From Chryseobacterium sp. LAM-KRS1 (GTDB lineage Bacteria; Bacteroidota; Bacteroidia; Flavobacteriales; Weeksellaceae), in assembly GCF_013184525.1 (NCBI RefSeq), contig NZ_JAAOIZ010000004.1, positions 620,001-684,000 on the forward strand: a stretch of 64,000 nt of DNA. The letters are read 5' to 3'. Shown here piece by piece: positions 63,397 to 64,000 of the stretch (its first letter is position 1; the number at the start of each line of letters is the position of its first letter). The notes beneath the pieces are model-generated. The model was not told where the DNA came from. It did no database searches and was given only the letters and a program-made list of their open reading frames with translations. A program made the position numbers and the translations under genes.

Positions 63397-64000
63397 TTAA
63401 TCTCTGTTTTTTACCAGAATCCAGCCGGAATATTTAATCGCTGTATTCTTTTTATCGTTTTCATTCCATGAAACTGAATACCAGTAGCTGCCCGTAGAGA
63501 CTTTTCTGCCTGCTATTGTTCCGTCCCATTTATATTTATTGGATTTGTCACCCTGGTGAATCTTAGCTCCATACCGGTCATAAATATTAAAGACAAGGTT
63601 TTGTTTGTGAGCTAATGCAGAATAATCTATAACGTCATTTACTCCATCTCCGTTTGGCGTAATCACATTGATTATGTTCGGAACAGTTACGCTAATATCT
63701 ATAGGCTCACAGTCGTAAGCGTCTTTTACATATATGTGGCTTTCTCCCCTCGGAAGATTAGTGAATACATTAGAATCCTGCCAGTTGATATTGTCTAATG
63801 AGTATTGGTATGCTGGTGTTCCGCCAATAACATTGACCGTCATTGTGGTGCCAGATATGTCTACATTAGTAATAACAGGTTGTTCGGAAGGGTGGACAGT
63901 CACACTCTGAGTAGTGGTGCATTCACCGGTTTTGAGCTGTACCCAATAGACACCAACACCTACATTTGTGATAGCCTGGGTAGTCGCTCCCGTGCTCCAC
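63397..64000 (-). CDS. T9SS type B sorting domain protein, paralogue (5' partial)
   Basis: The frame is open to the right edge (last full codon at 63999-63997), so the start lies outside. The visible 201 codons begin in a PKD/Ig-like module (WSTGATTQAITNVGVGVYWV) and continue with QPVITNVDISGTTMTVNVIG, a SprB-like repeat. They end with the gliding motility-associated C-terminal domain (VITPNGDGVNDVIDYSALAH, YDRYGAKIHQGDKSNKY, KVSTGSYWYSVSWNEN, VKNRD). Substitutions relative to the neighbouring paralogue are mostly conservative. The GTG at 63903 is internal and not a start. It is expected at the cell surface or secreted. Its N-terminal domain is unseen. Confidence 0.9.
   Translation of the reverse strand, partial: WSTGATTQAITNVGVGVYWVQLKTGECTTTQSVTVHPSEQPVITNVDISGTTMTVNVIGGTPAYQYSLDNINWQDSNVFTNLPRGESHIYVKDAYDCEPIDISVTVPNIINVITPNGDGVNDVIDYSALAHKQNLVFNIYDRYGAKIHQGDKSNKYKWDGTIAGRKVSTGSYWYSVSWNENDKKNTAIKYSGWILVKNRD

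Noticed and set aside
1-64000. Search for tRNA, rRNA, CRISPR arrays, insertion sequences or prophage genes
   Set aside because: No transposase or integrase ORF, no regularly spaced repeats and no cloverleaf-like sequence were found in the short intergenic regions.

Overview
This window is chromosomal DNA from a member of the Flavobacteriia, most likely Chryseobacterium or a close Weeksellaceae relative. The genus is inferred. The class rests on type IX secretion sorting domains (type A at the left edge, type B at the right edge), an exosortase F pair, several Bacteroidota-only families (DUF4271, DUF4293, DUF4296, DUF5689, DUF6146, DUF6702), low GC, and repeated Bacteroidota promoter boxes (TAnnTTTG, sometimes with an upstream TTTG). 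I see no rRNA, tRNA, CRISPR array, prophage or insertion sequence. Genes are dense, and no gene-free stretch exceeds about 260 bases.

Region 1 (1-15.5 kb) is a glycan and mannose utilisation locus. After the end of a LamG/T9SS protein come two operons that converge on a shared terminator near 7025. The plus-strand operon has a ROK sugar kinase, a GH92 alpha-mannosidase, a small cupin of phosphomannose-isomerase type and a GH97 glycosidase. The minus-strand operon has a GntR/UTRA regulator, a GH38 alpha-mannosidase, a second ROK kinase, a phosphomannose isomerase with an unusual N-terminal domain and a sugar:H+ symporter. Both sides carry an alpha-mannosidase, a kinase and an isomerase-type cupin. 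This fits release of mannose from glycans, uptake, phosphorylation and conversion to fructose-6-P. A 24-bp motif occurs twice, before gntR and before the GH38 gene, and is a candidate operator.

Region 2 (15.5-22.4 kb) looks like envelope metal handling. It has a TonB-dependent receptor with two N-terminal heavy-metal-associated modules, a Cys-rich small protein and a lipoprotein with three HGxPxHxC repeats. An RprXY-like two-component system and an SRPBCC protein follow.

Region 3 (22.5-43.6 kb) is mostly core genes: oligopeptidase B, hemD and DUF4271, a polyprenol-phosphate mannose synthase, tgt, an LptF/G permease, birA, rsfS, ftsH, an LUD protein, cdsA, a phosphatidylserine decarboxylase, an MsbA-like ABC exporter, an M28 peptidase, rho, superoxide dismutase, a DUF6146 protein and a secreted exonuclease/endonuclease/phosphatase.

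Region 4 (43.8-55.2 kb) has a TonB receptor plus DUF5689 lipoprotein pair, possibly for nucleic acid scavenging with the divergent nuclease. It also has a LOG-family protein, an AmgK-like kinase / RapZ-C / MurU-like uridylyltransferase operon, the xrtF exosortase pair, a cation diffusion facilitator and asd.

Region 5 (55.3-64 kb) has a TonB receptor, the NAD biosynthesis genes nadB-nadC with a nitroreductase, and two tandem paralogous T9SS type B secreted proteins. The second runs off the right edge.

The points most worth following are the repeated GntR motif, the HMA-TonB metal locus, the RapZ-C gene inside a putative peptidoglycan-recycling operon, a DUF6146 ORF that runs through a bidirectional terminator, and a set of promoter boxes placed 2-10 bases before start codons, suggesting leaderless mRNAs.
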